Part shown: in pieces, positions 8,018-16,281 of the stretch | Numbering within the stretch: the first letter of the stretch is position 1 | Layout of the letters: every line of letters begins with the position of its first letter | Source of the DNA: an uncultured Neomegalonema sp. | Lineage (GTDB): Bacteria; Pseudomonadota; Alphaproteobacteria; Rhodobacterales; Rhodobacteraceae | Assembly (NCBI GenBank): GCA_937995735.1 | Contig: CALKIZ010000001.1 | Coordinates: forward strand, 1-56,935 | Direction of reading: 5' to 3' | Length of the DNA: 56,935 nucleotides | Notes under the pieces: generated by a model | The model's database searches: none | What the model saw: the letters and a program-made list of their open reading frames with translations, nothing else | Told to the model about the DNA's origin: nothing | Made by a program: the position numbers and the translations under genes

Positions 8018-9922
8018 ATGAGAGCAATAGATCCCGCCACAGCTGAACTCTCTTCCAGTTTGCGCACTTCCTGTTCGGCATTGAAACAGAACCTCGCGAT
8101 ATGCCTTACGCTGTACAACGAGACTGCTGAATTACTGCGTCCATCGCTGGAGTCGATTGTCGACAGCCTTGATGATTTGGGAACGCATGACCCATCTTAT
8201 AAAAGTGCTACAATTTGTATTATCGCTGATGGCAGCCATGAGATTTCCAAGTCGTCGGGACTTTATCTTGAGTCGCTTCAACTCAGTCAAATGCACAGAA
8301 CCGAATCCAAACTGACGACGGATATTTCGTCCAAAACATTCCCGGCCAGACAGCCTGTTGATGCCTTAAACCGAAGCCGTCCATCACAAATGGCGATAAC
8401 GGTAAAGTTGATTACAAAAACGCAAAATGCTGGAAAGCTGGACTCGCATCGTTTGTTTTACGATCTGCTGTGTCCGCAACTTAATCCGGACTATTGTTTT
8501 CAAATTGATGCAGGGACTTTGCTTGATCGTTCCGCTTTCTATGAGATGTGTGCTTTGTTTGAATCGGATGCCAAAACTGCTGGCATCGCAAGTAATGTCC
8601 TGATTGCACCGCCAAGCAACCGCGATGTGGTGCAGAGTTTCCAGTGTGGCGATTTTGCTGTTCAAAAAACGATCCGCTGGCCATCTGAAGTTTTTAGCGG
8701 TTATCTCTCTGTGCTTCCGGGACAGTTTAGTGCCGTGCGGTGGCGCACGTTTTCGCAAAGCCCGGTGCAGGGTGAACTCTCTCCAAAAGATCGCTACCTA
8801 CGCGGTCAAATTTGCCGCTCTGCTGCAGAAAGTATGATGTATCTTTCCGAAGACCGCGTTCTAGGGTTTGAGCTTGCAACACAAAAAGGAGCAGGCAACA
8901 AACTCGGATTTGCGCCAAAGGCCGTGTGTCACACGGATGCTTGCAATACAATTTCGGAATTGTTGTTACAGCGGCGCAGATGGCTGAATGGCAGCTTGTT
9001 TTGTCGCAGTTGGATGATTGCGAAAATCTTCCATTTGTTTGCGGATAAAACATATTCTTTTGCAGAAAAGGCTCGATTTGGTCCTGCTCTTTTTAACCTG
9101 AGCGCCCAGCATTTGCTTGAATGGTTTCTACCGCTTTTGAATATCTTGTTGTTGGCAATGACTTGGGTTTCGCTAAGTAATGTTATGCCCTCGACATATT
9201 CGGCATTTTGCCTCTTTGCACCAATCGCAACCATCTGGCTGTCACCGACGGTTTTAGCGATGTCAGGGCATTTGCAGCATTGGCCGGCGACAAGGGTGCA
9301 AGGCTTGCTGAGGTTGGTATCTCTCACCTTCTTTGCAGTGATTGCGATTAATGTAACGAACTTGTCTCAGCAACCTGAAATGACCGCCTATCTGTATTAT
9401 CTCTCGATGCCATTGGCGTTGGCCAGCGGGGCGTTTATCGGTGCGGCGATCCTTAATCGGGCGATTATTCCACATCTGCGATCATCGATCCTCACATTCA
9501 TATCGCTTGCCCCGTCTTTGTGGTTGATGATGTCGACCTATGCATTCTTCAATTTGCATGATGGCAGTTGGGGGACGAAAGGACTGTCTGGAATTGCAGG
9601 TGCAGAGCCGTCGAAGCGTGAAGTTTTTTCAGATCAATTTCGCCGCCTGCGCCGCTATCTTGTCTCGGCTTGGGTTGTTTCGAATGGTGCGCTGATTGTA
9701 ATTTTGTTGGAGACAGGGAATATCTCACCCGCCTTGATGGTTGCAGGAACACTCCAAATTACATTGATTACAAGCGGTCTGTTAGGGGCAATTTCGACGA
9801 GAATTGGCCAATCAGACAGATTAACTCAACACGCAAATCCAATTGCTCCAAGACACTCAGTGCCTTTTTCAGCCGAGTCTGCGTCGGCTAGACCGCTTCA
9901 AAGTTCCGGCTCACAAAGTTAA
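8018..9922 (+). CDS. Chitin-synthase-like family 2 glycosyltransferase, membrane
   Basis: A 634-residue protein with a cytoplasmic GT2 catalytic region and about six membrane segments in its last 280 residues. The motifs follow fungal chitin synthases closely: CLTLYNE at 29-35, an IIADG aspartate at 71, KLDSHR at 140-145, the QIDAGT aspartate at 164, GYLSVLPGQFSAVRW at 228-242, LSEDR at 276-280 and QRRRWLNGS at 318-326. These are the UDP-sugar and acceptor site residues and the processivity motif of that group. ATG 8018 has AAGGAAAGG upstream; TTG 7985 would add 11 residues. It converges on a secreted protein with a four-base overlap. The product is probably a beta-1,4-linked N-acetylglucosamine polymer, but that is inferred from motifs only; NodC, cellulose synthase and OpgH fit less well. 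Confidence 0.8.
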   Translation: MRAIDPATAELSSSLRTSCSALKQNLAICLTLYNETAELLRPSLESIVDSLDDLGTHDPSYKSATICIIADGSHEISKSSGLYLESLQLSQMHRTESKLTTDISSKTFPARQPVDALNRSRPSQMAITVKLITKTQNAGKLDSHRLFYDLLCPQLNPDYCFQIDAGTLLDRSAFYEMCALFESDAKTAGIASNVLIAPPSNRDVVQSFQCGDFAVQKTIRWPSEVFSGYLSVLPGQFSAVRWRTFSQSPVQGELSPKDRYLRGQICRSAAESMMYLSEDRVLGFELATQKGAGNKLGFAPKAVCHTDACNTISELLLQRRRWLNGSLFCRSWMIAKIFHLFADKTYSFAEKARFGPALFNLSAQHLLEWFLPLLNILLLAMTWVSLSNVMPSTYSAFCLFAPIATIWLSPTVLAMSGHLQHWPATRVQGLLRLVSLTFFAVIAINVTNLSQQPEMTAYLYYLSMPLALASGAFIGAAILNRAIIPHLRSSILTFISLAPSLWLMMSTYAFFNLHDGSWGTKGLSGIAGAEPSKREVFSDQFRRLRRYLVSAWVVSNGALIVILLETGNISPALMVAGTLQITLITSGLLGAISTRIGQSDRLTQHANPIAPRHSVPFSAESASARPLQSSGSQS

Positions 9923-10575
9923 GAAGCCTTTCGCCCCGACATATCGCAATAGGCTCCGCCGGTATTCATCTCCCAGCCGCGTGTCTGAAATTGGCCGTTG
10001 GACTGGCTTAGATTCAAAATACCGATATGGACTTCTGAACCAGTCAGGTTGTTTTCAGCTTGCATGACATAGGTCATTAAACTTTTGTCGCGGCGGACTT
10101 CCAGAACATCGCCCCGGCCCTCTAATCTGTTGCCGTGACGAAATGTGCTGGTTCCGTTAAAGATGCCAGGTTGAACAATGCTGAAGTTTTGACGGCTTTT
10201 AACCTCAACATCTTGGACAAAGAAATTCACATCACAGATTGATGTATGCGTCCATTCCCCTGACAGAGCGGAATCTTTTGGTTTTATAGTTTTATCATTG
10301 AGTGGGTTTCGCCAAGCCGTTTCGGCGGCAAGTTGCGTCGTCCACGCCGTTCCAGTTTTTTCCTGAAATAAACGTGCTGCTTCGGTTGCGAAGCGCCCGT
10401 TCGTGAAATGTAACAAATAGGCAGAGATCAACCCTGTATGTCTTGCAGTGGACGCTGCTTGCCAAAAGTCTAACTCGGCCTTCGCCAACAATTGTGGCAG
10501 CGTTGGTTCGGCGCTGGCAGCAGAGATATGGCTCAACGAATATAAGGACAGCGCGATGGCAATGATTGCTTTCAA
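9919..10575 (-). CDS. Secreted protein of unknown function
   Basis: A 218-residue protein with a clean signal peptide (short basic start, a hydrophobic core, then HISAASA before EP). The mature part has an alpha-helical first half and a second half rich in beta strands, with two cysteines (SICDV and AYCDM) that could pair in the periplasm. I recognise no family. I chose TTG 10575 because AGGAG lies eight bases upstream and it gives a normal signal peptide; the frame stays open to ATG 10647, which would add 24 residues. It overlaps the end of the chitin-synthase-like gene by four bases. A shared role is possible but unproven. Confidence 0.65.
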   Translation of the reverse strand: MKAIIAIALSLYSLSHISAASAEPTLPQLLAKAELDFWQAASTARHTGLISAYLLHFTNGRFATEAARLFQEKTGTAWTTQLAAETAWRNPLNDKTIKPKDSALSGEWTHTSICDVNFFVQDVEVKSRQNFSIVQPGIFNGTSTFRHGNRLEGRGDVLEVRRDKSLMTYVMQAENNLTGSEVHIGILNLSQSNGQFQTRGWEMNTGGAYCDMSGRKAS

Positions 10576-10874
10576 GAGGACTGCTCCTAAGAATTTCTGG
10601 GGGGTCAAAGTGCTGAGATTGCGATAGGTCAGTATACTTCTTACCATAATCTAAGGGTTTATGAGTTGCTTTGTGATCAATAGTTTATCATCTTGTTTGC
10701 ACAAGAAACTGCTATTGTTAAAGCGATAGAAGCGTGAATTTTGAGGTAAATTTTGCGCTGCCATCGAATTGCCTTCACGCTTGCACACGATTTCTGGAAT
10801 AGACCCGACAACGTATCAAATCATAGCTATTGTTATAATCCCGAATGCCAGTGTCGCATATCGCAGGAACGCCA
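10576..10874. promoter_or_regulatory. Divergent control region with hairpin, inverted repeat and -10 box
   Basis: This 299-base gap separates the secreted-protein gene from the radical SAM gene. It holds a perfect hairpin (TCTTGT-TTGC-ACAAGA, 10691-10706), a 9-base inverted repeat AAGCGTGAA/TTCACGCTT at 10730-10738 and 10774-10782, and a TATAAT at 10834-10839. A start of transcription just after that box fits the radical SAM start at 10875. The sequence GCTATTGTTA occurs twice (10711-10720 and near 10826-10835). No small gene was seen. Confidence 0.4.
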
Positions 10875-12266
10875 ATGATCTCTCCGTCCGGAAGACAGTT
10901 TACAGGTTGCGATCACCGTGAACCGCTGCGAACCGCACTAAAAGTGCATGGTGAATTGGGAGCGCGCCAGACTGGGGGGCGGCTCTTTCCAATGGCCTGT
11001 GTTTCACTTGAAATTACCCAGCGATGTAATTTGGATTGTACACTTTGTTATCTGTCTGACCGTGCAGAATTGGCGAAAGACGTTCCTTTGCCGATTTTAT
11101 TGGCGCGCATTGACATGGTTTTTCAGCATTACGGAGCGGGAACATCGCTTCAGATATCCGGTGGTGATCCGACTTTAAGAAAGATCGAAGACCTCGAAGC
11201 CCTTGTGCGTCATATCAGGTCGCGGGGAATGCGTTCCTGTTTTATGACAAACGGGATTAAAGCAACGAGAACCATGCTGGAGCGACTGGCGGCAGCAGGG
11301 CTTGATGATTTAGCGCTTCATGTTGACCTGACCCAAGAGCGTAAAGGGTACGATACGGAAGTCTCTTTAAACGAAGTCCGTGATGCCTACATCCAACGTG
11401 CGGAAGGTCTTGGCCTGCGCATTTTGTTCAATACGACGGTCTTTGAAGGTAATTTTACCGAATTGCCGGATCTTGTCCGTTATTTTCGGAAACGTGCAGA
11501 TGCCATCACCCTGATTTCATTTCAGATGCAAGCGGATACCGGGCGGGGAGTGCTGCGCGAGCGGGATGGAGAGATCACTCAAAGTTCAGTAACGAATGCA
11601 ATCTCAGATGGGATTGGCATCCCACTGGATTTTGATGCTGTCTCTGTCGGCCACTCGCATTGCAACCGATATACTTCCCTGTTGGTTGCAGGTGGTGAGA
11701 TAATTTCTCCTTTGACAAATCGTCTTTTGATTGAAGATGCGATTGCCGCGCTTGATGATTTGGATGAGCGTGAAGAAGGTAATTTGAATGTCCGCCGGAC
11801 GTTACGTCGAATTGCTGTGAATAAACCAACGTTAGCGCTGCGATTGTTGGGCGAGGCGGGTAAATGGATTTGGCAATTAAGGCGTGGATTACTACGCAGT
11901 AGGGGGCGGGCTTCACGTATGAGCATTCTCGTCCACAACTTTATGGATGCGTCGAAGTTAGAAAAATCCCGTTGCGAGTCTTGCGTTTTCATGGTGGCAA
12001 CGGAAAATGGTCCTTTGTCTATGTGCGTGCATAACGCTGAACGCGACTCGCATATCTTTGCGCCAATGCGTATTGAGACTGAGTCAGGACCGCGTTGGTG
12101 GAATGCGGAAACCGGCGAGATGTCTCAACGACCTGATACGCCTGTGAATGTTGCTCACGAGATAATTCCCCGAAAGCGGCTTAAGGGGCGCATGAAGGCG
12201 GAACAGGTTAAAGTGCATTCGAATATGAAAGACATTAAGAAACGCGCTGGAAGGAACAATACATGA
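10875..12266 (+). CDS. Radical SAM enzyme with C-terminal cysteine cluster
   Basis: A 463-residue protein. The [4Fe-4S]/SAM motif CNLDCTLC has cysteines at residues 51, 55 and 58, and the GGD/GGE-type SAM contact appears as ISGGDPT. A partial TIM barrel follows. Near residues 370-390 lies a second group, CESC and, 14 residues on, MCVHN, which could bind a second cluster. The overall plan recalls the radical SAM group of MJ0619 and tetraether lipid synthase, but the match is not close enough to name a reaction. ATG 10875 is preceded by AGGA at seven bases; ATG 10845 is possible but overlaps the presumed promoter. The stop overlaps the DUF547 start as ATGA, indicating coupled translation. Confidence 0.85.
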   Translation: MISPSGRQFTGCDHREPLRTALKVHGELGARQTGGRLFPMACVSLEITQRCNLDCTLCYLSDRAELAKDVPLPILLARIDMVFQHYGAGTSLQISGGDPTLRKIEDLEALVRHIRSRGMRSCFMTNGIKATRTMLERLAAAGLDDLALHVDLTQERKGYDTEVSLNEVRDAYIQRAEGLGLRILFNTTVFEGNFTELPDLVRYFRKRADAITLISFQMQADTGRGVLRERDGEITQSSVTNAISDGIGIPLDFDAVSVGHSHCNRYTSLLVAGGEIISPLTNRLLIEDAIAALDDLDEREEGNLNVRRTLRRIAVNKPTLALRLLGEAGKWIWQLRRGLLRSRGRASRMSILVHNFMDASKLEKSRCESCVFMVATENGPLSMCVHNAERDSHIFAPMRIETESGPRWWNAETGEMSQRPDTPVNVAHEIIPRKRLKGRMKAEQVKVHSNMKDIKKRAGRNNT

Positions 12267-13156
12267 TCCGGGCTTTTGTATGGGCTTTGCTTGCGGTAGT
12301 GGTAACGGGATGTACGACGATTGAGCGTGCCGGTTTGCCAGAACCAACGCTTTTATCACCACAGTTTCAAACTGTAGCACAAGCACCAAGCGCTCGTGTT
12401 GATCACAATGCATGGGATCAATTTCTTGGTCGTTACCTTCGTGCTGATGCCAACGGAATTAATCGCATAGATTATGGTCGGATCGGTAAGGCTGATCATG
12501 ACAAATTGCGCGGATACCTTGATGCTTTGCAAACGGTTGATACAGGGGCATTAACACGGGATCAGCAATTAGCGTTCTGGATTAACCTTTATAATGCAAA
12601 GACCGTTGACTTGGTGCTGCAAAACTATCCCGTCGACTCTATCCTCAAGATCAAGGATGGTATTTTGCCGACCGGCCCGTGGAACCGTAAGGTTGTGAAT
12701 GTTGGTGGGGAAGCCCTTAGCCTCAATGATGTCGAGCATCGGATTGTGCGCCCGGTTTTTAAGGAAGAGCGGATACATTACGCCCTTAATTGTGCGGCGG
12801 CTGGTTGCCCGAACCTCTCCCCGAAGGCATGGCGCGCAAAAGGGCTTGAGGCAGCATTGGCGAAAGCTGAGCGCGCCTATGTGAATGACCCGCGCGGTGT
12901 GAAAGTTCTTGAAGATGGGACATTGGTTCTTTCAAAGATATATGCATGGTTCCGTGAGGATTTTGGCGCTAATGAAGCCGAGATTATCGCAAAACTCGCG
13001 AAGGTTGCAGCACCACCTCTGCGTGAAAAATTACAGGGCCGTACACATGTTGATCGGTACGAATATGATTGGTCGTTAAACGACGCCGCTGCATCAGAAA
13101 ATCAGATTGGTGTACAAAATGGTGACGTATCTCCGGGCGGTTACGCGACAATCTGA
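12263..13156 (+). CDS. DUF547 lipoprotein
   Basis: A 297-residue exported lipoprotein: a hydrophobic signal ends in VVTGC, with the lipid-bearing cysteine at residue 17. The DUF547 domain is recognised from FWINLYNAKT, LNDVEHRIVRP and HYALNCAAAGCPNLSP. The last contains conserved His, Asn and Cys residues that look catalytic or metal-binding. The role of DUF547 is not known to me. The gene is coupled to the radical SAM gene by a four-base overlap, so the pair probably acts in one process, one partner in the cytoplasm and one in the envelope. Confidence 0.88.
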   Translation: MIRAFVWALLAVVVTGCTTIERAGLPEPTLLSPQFQTVAQAPSARVDHNAWDQFLGRYLRADANGINRIDYGRIGKADHDKLRGYLDALQTVDTGALTRDQQLAFWINLYNAKTVDLVLQNYPVDSILKIKDGILPTGPWNRKVVNVGGEALSLNDVEHRIVRPVFKEERIHYALNCAAAGCPNLSPKAWRAKGLEAALAKAERAYVNDPRGVKVLEDGTLVLSKIYAWFREDFGANEAEIIAKLAKVAAPPLREKLQGRTHVDRYEYDWSLNDAAASENQIGVQNGDVSPGGYATI

Positions 13157-13215
13157 CGTCTACAGATGGCTATAATTTCGTAGTTGTAAAATCCATTCGA
13201 AAAATAGGCCATTTC

Positions 13216-13237
13216 ATCACCGGTAATTTCCGGTGAT
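13216..13237. promoter_or_regulatory. 8-base inverted repeat between DUF547 and PAS genes
   Basis: ATCACCGG (13216-13223) and CCGGTGAT (13230-13237) are a perfect inverted repeat with a six-base loop. There is no T run after it, so it is either a weak stop for the radical SAM/DUF547 unit or an operator for the PAS gene. Confidence 0.35.
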
Positions 13238-13386
13238 AACAGCACCTTAATGTTCTCTGTAATAGTATAGGGATCATCATAGACAATCGGCAATTTATTA
13301 TGGCAAGCGCGTCTCAGCTAAGTATTACAGCGCTCGGTATAATCGGCGGCTTATCGGCGTCGCCGCCGAAAATATTACGTGAGAAT

Positions 13387-13863
13387 ATGATGATGCACCG
13401 TGACGACCGTATTGGCGTTCCGATGCTTGACGAAACGATTTCTCACTGGTGGAGCTGGCATCAAGAAGATGGTCGCGTGCCGAATTGGACACGATTTAAC
13501 CCTTTTAAGCACCCGAAAATATTACCCCATATCATGGTGTATGAATTTGCTAACAATCGGTTCCGGTGTTCTATTGTGGGCGAAACTGCGGGCAGTCATT
13601 TGCCAATCAAAATTGCAAGGCGATTTATTGATGAGGTTATGCCTCCGGAAAATCTTCAAGATATTTCCAAACGTTTAATTAGTGCCTTGGAGACGGGTAC
13701 GCCAAATTTCGTTGATAAAACGATGGCATGGAAAGAAGGTTATGATTTCGTCAGTTATTCGGCGCTGCAATTGCCGTTTTCCGAGGATAATGGCGGAGTC
13801 TCTCGAATTCTCTCCGTTCTGGATTTTCGAGTGGAGCCAACGTTATGCTTGGGGCCGGAATGA
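13387..13863 (+). CDS. PAS-type (PAS_5) sensor-like protein
   Basis: A single-domain protein of about 158 residues. It resembles alphaproteobacterial PAS_5 proteins: a tryptophan-rich helix (HWWSWHQEDGRVPNW), FNPFKHPKILPHIMVYE, then RCSIVGETAG and a C-terminal sheet. It has no kinase, cyclase or DNA-binding part, so it may be a free sensory domain. Three ATGs in a row begin at 13387 after GTGAGAA. The frame is open to ATG 13300, but those 29 extra residues look non-coding and have no ribosome site. It stands alone before a convergent HAD gene. Confidence 0.7.
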   Translation: MMMHRDDRIGVPMLDETISHWWSWHQEDGRVPNWTRFNPFKHPKILPHIMVYEFANNRFRCSIVGETAGSHLPIKIARRFIDEVMPPENLQDISKRLISALETGTPNFVDKTMAWKEGYDFVSYSALQLPFSEDNGGVSRILSVLDFRVEPTLCLGPE

Positions 13864-13880
13864 CCGGTTTCACGCCAGAA

Positions 13881-14741
13881 TTATTGTAACATGGCTATCG
13901 CATAAGTTGGTGTTATCATCTCAGTCCGGCAATACTTGGCGAGTGAATCCGGACGTATTTGGCCGGTAGCGTCGAGCAACTGTTCCGCTGCCAGCCCACC
14001 GGCAACAAACAAGGAATCGTATCCGTGTTCCATGCCTCCACGGATGTCTGTCGCTGGCCCGTCTCCAATAACGAGAATGCGTGCTTTAGGTATATCTTTT
14101 CCCGTCTGCAATGTGATCTGGGAGATTGCTAAATCGTAAATAGGTGCATGGGGTTTTCCGAAAAGATGAACTTCTCCCCCCGCAGCGGCATATCTTTCAG
14201 CAATTGCCCCGGCACAGTAAAGTCTTGTATCTCCACGGTCTACGATCACATCGGGGTTGGCGCATACCATCGGTAAGCCGCGCGCAATCCCCTCCGATAT
14301 TCTAACGTCGTAGTCTTCTGGTCCTTCGGTTGTGTCGTCATCTAACCCGGAGCAAAGGATAAAATCGGCTTCCGGCAATGGTATGCGCTCGATTTCAAAT
14401 TCAGCAAATAAATCTTCGTCTCGTAACGGGCCGATATGGTGGCATTTTGTGCCAAAATTCCCGGTTCGCATCCCCTCGATGGTCGCGTCGCCCGAAGTGA
14501 CGATCAGATCATGGGTGTCGGATGGTGCGCCCATGCTTTTGAGTTGCCGTGCCGTAGAAAAATCCGGACGTGGTGCGTTTGTAAGAAGTGATACGACTCC
14601 GCCTCGCGCACGGAACTGGCGCAACCCGGCTATTGCTGCTTTGTGAGGGGTCACGCCATCATGGTAACATCCCCATAGATCGCACAATACGGCATCATAA
14701 CGGTCTGCGATATCTGCGAGTGAAGAGATGATGTCGGTCAT
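13881..14741 (-). CDS. HAD-superfamily class IIA hydrolase
   Basis: A 286-residue cytoplasmic phosphatase-like protein of the NagD/p-nitrophenyl phosphatase subclass. Motif I reads DLWGCYHDG, with the nucleophile Asp and the general acid Asp-equivalent position; motif II is LLTNAPR; motif IV is VIGDGPATD near the C terminus. The FGKPHAPIY segment carries the motif III lysine. The substrate is unknown; sugar phosphates or nucleotides are usual in this group. It ends an ilvE-HAD unit, one base after ilvE. Confidence 0.85.
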   Translation of the reverse strand: MTDIISSLADIADRYDAVLCDLWGCYHDGVTPHKAAIAGLRQFRARGGVVSLLTNAPRPDFSTARQLKSMGAPSDTHDLIVTSGDATIEGMRTGNFGTKCHHIGPLRDEDLFAEFEIERIPLPEADFILCSGLDDDTTEGPEDYDVRISEGIARGLPMVCANPDVIVDRGDTRLYCAGAIAERYAAAGGEVHLFGKPHAPIYDLAISQITLQTGKDIPKARILVIGDGPATDIRGGMEHGYDSLFVAGGLAAEQLLDATGQIRPDSLAKYCRTEMITPTYAIAMLQ

Positions 14742-14742
14742 A

Positions 14743-15624
14743 TTATGCCATTGCTCTACGGTTCACCAAGCTATTGTAGTCCGTTGCAACTTGCGTAGTC
14801 AGTGCGCCAATCTCGAATGAATGGGGGCCTATTTCAGCCACCGGTGCGACTTCCGCAGCAGTTCCGCACAAGAAGCATTGTTCAAAGTTATCCAATTCGT
14901 CAGGCATAATATGGCGTTCAGTTACAGGGATTTGCCGTTCTTTGAGTAATCCGATTACCGTACGTCGCGTAATTCCATCCAAAAAACAGTCCGGCGTTGG
15001 TGTGTGAACTGCACCATCTTTGACGAAAAAGATGTTCGCGCCCGTTGCTTCGGCAACATAGCCGCGATGGTCCAGCATCATGGCATCCGTGTAGCCCTTT
15101 GCCTCTGCTGCATGTTTCGAGAGTGTGCAAATCATATAAAGGCCAGCTGCCTTTGCCTCAAAAGGTGCGGTGTTCGGGGCAGGGCGCTGCCACTCTGCAA
15201 TGTCCAGCTTTATGCCTTTCATTGAATCGGGGCCGAACATTGCCGGCCAAGGCCAAACTGCAATCGCAACATGAATTTTGTTATGTTGCGCCGAAACCGC
15301 CATCATCTCAGAGCCGCGCCACGCGACAGGCCGTATATATGCATTTTCATGGCCGGAAGCAGTGAGAGTCTCGTGCTTTGCTGCCTCAATTTCGTCAATT
15401 GTGTAAGGGATCTCGAAACCAAGGATTTTTGCGGAATTAAAGAGGCGCTCAGTATGCTCACGGCTTTTGAAAATTTCACCGCCATATGCACGTTCGCCTT
15501 CAAAAACTGAACTCGCGTAATGCAATCCGTGCGTTAACACATGGATTTTTGCGTCCCGCCAGTTTATTAATTCCCCATTGAACCAAATTTGACCGTCGCG
15601 GTCATCGAATGGAATAATCTCCAT
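14743..15624 (-). CDS. ilvE: Branched-chain amino acid aminotransferase
   Basis: Fold type IV PLP enzyme that makes leucine, isoleucine and valine from their 2-oxo acids with glutamate. The protein has 293 residues. It begins with the WFNGELINWRDAKIHVLTHGLHYASSVFEGERAY region typical of the family. The PLP lysine is expected in CTLSKHAAEAKGYTDAMMLD, and the phosphate contact in GITRRTVIGLL. It is divergent from petP, with a perfect 10-base inverted repeat between them, so both may answer to the same regulator. Confidence 0.92.
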   Translation of the reverse strand: MEIIPFDDRDGQIWFNGELINWRDAKIHVLTHGLHYASSVFEGERAYGGEIFKSREHTERLFNSAKILGFEIPYTIDEIEAAKHETLTASGHENAYIRPVAWRGSEMMAVSAQHNKIHVAIAVWPWPAMFGPDSMKGIKLDIAEWQRPAPNTAPFEAKAAGLYMICTLSKHAAEAKGYTDAMMLDHRGYVAEATGANIFFVKDGAVHTPTPDCFLDGITRRTVIGLLKERQIPVTERHIMPDELDNFEQCFLCGTAAEVAPVAEIGPHSFEIGALTTQVATDYNSLVNRRAMA

Positions 15625-15712
15625 GACTCAGCATCCATGTTTCGAGTTTCTATATTGCGCATACAGGCCATTAAATGCGCTTTATCTTGCGTTAGGGCTA
15701 TCGGTCAGGTAC

Positions 15713-15739
15713 ATTTATGTCAACGTCGCTGACATAAAT
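15713..15739. promoter_or_regulatory. 10-base perfect inverted repeat, likely MarR-type operator
   Basis: ATTTATGTCA (15713-15722) and TGACATAAAT (15730-15739) are separated by seven bases. The repeat lies in the ilvE-petP gap, just before the start of the MarR-family gene, where such regulators usually bind to control themselves. Which protein binds it is inferred. Confidence 0.55.
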
Positions 15740-15747
15740 CGTGATCC

Positions 15748-16281
15748 GTGCCCGACATGACCACATCTGAAGCGCCCTTGACCTTTGTTTGTAGGGATGA
15801 GGAGCAAAATACCCCAAGCGAAAGAGCATTGCGCGAAGGGGCGGAACTGATGTTTTTCGGGTATAGGTCGTTTACGCAAGATCCTGATAAAATTCTCTCC
15901 GAACGCGATTATGGAAGGGCGCACCATCGCGCACTTCATTTTATTGGCACGCAGCCCGGACTTAGCGTCGCTGGCTTGCTCGACATTCTTGACGTGACCA
16001 AGCAATCTCTCGCGCGTGTGTTAAAGCCTTTGATTGATGATGGGTTGGTGGAGCAACGTGTCGGTGAAAATGATCGACGGCAACGGCTTTTATTTCTCAC
16101 AGATGATGGCGTTGCCTTTGAAGAACGTTTATCGGCTCCTCAACGTGCGCGGCTAACACGGGCGTTTAGGGAGGCGGGTCCAGATGCAGTTGAAGGTTTC
16201 CGGTTTGTATTGGAGTTGATGATGGACGAAGAACAACGCAAGCAAGCACTCACCGTCATCGCCGGAGCAAAGCTGCCATGA
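15748..16281 (+). CDS. petP: MarR-family regulator (PetP type)
   Basis: A 177-residue winged-helix protein. The recognition region VTKQSLARVLKPLIDDGLVEQRVGENDRRQRLLFLTDDG is a textbook MarR wing. The N-terminal part (MFFGYRSFTQDPDKIL) matches the PetP subgroup known from the Rhodobacter petPRABC locus. The next gene, petR, starts inside its stop codon (ATGA). The GTG at 15748 and the ATG at 15757 are both possible; neither has a ribosome site, so the transcript may be leaderless. The cytochrome bc1 genes are not in the window. Confidence 0.82.
   Translation: MPDMTTSEAPLTFVCRDEEQNTPSERALREGAELMFFGYRSFTQDPDKILSERDYGRAHHRALHFIGTQPGLSVAGLLDILDVTKQSLARVLKPLIDDGLVEQRVGENDRRQRLLFLTDDGVAFEERLSAPQRARLTRAFREAGPDAVEGFRFVLELMMDEEQRKQALTVIAGAKLP

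Noticed and set aside
8018-9922. Calling the glycosyltransferase OpgH/MdoH or cellulose synthase
   Set aside because: The SHR, VLPG and QRRRWLNGS segments match chitin synthases and are not found in those families as I know them.
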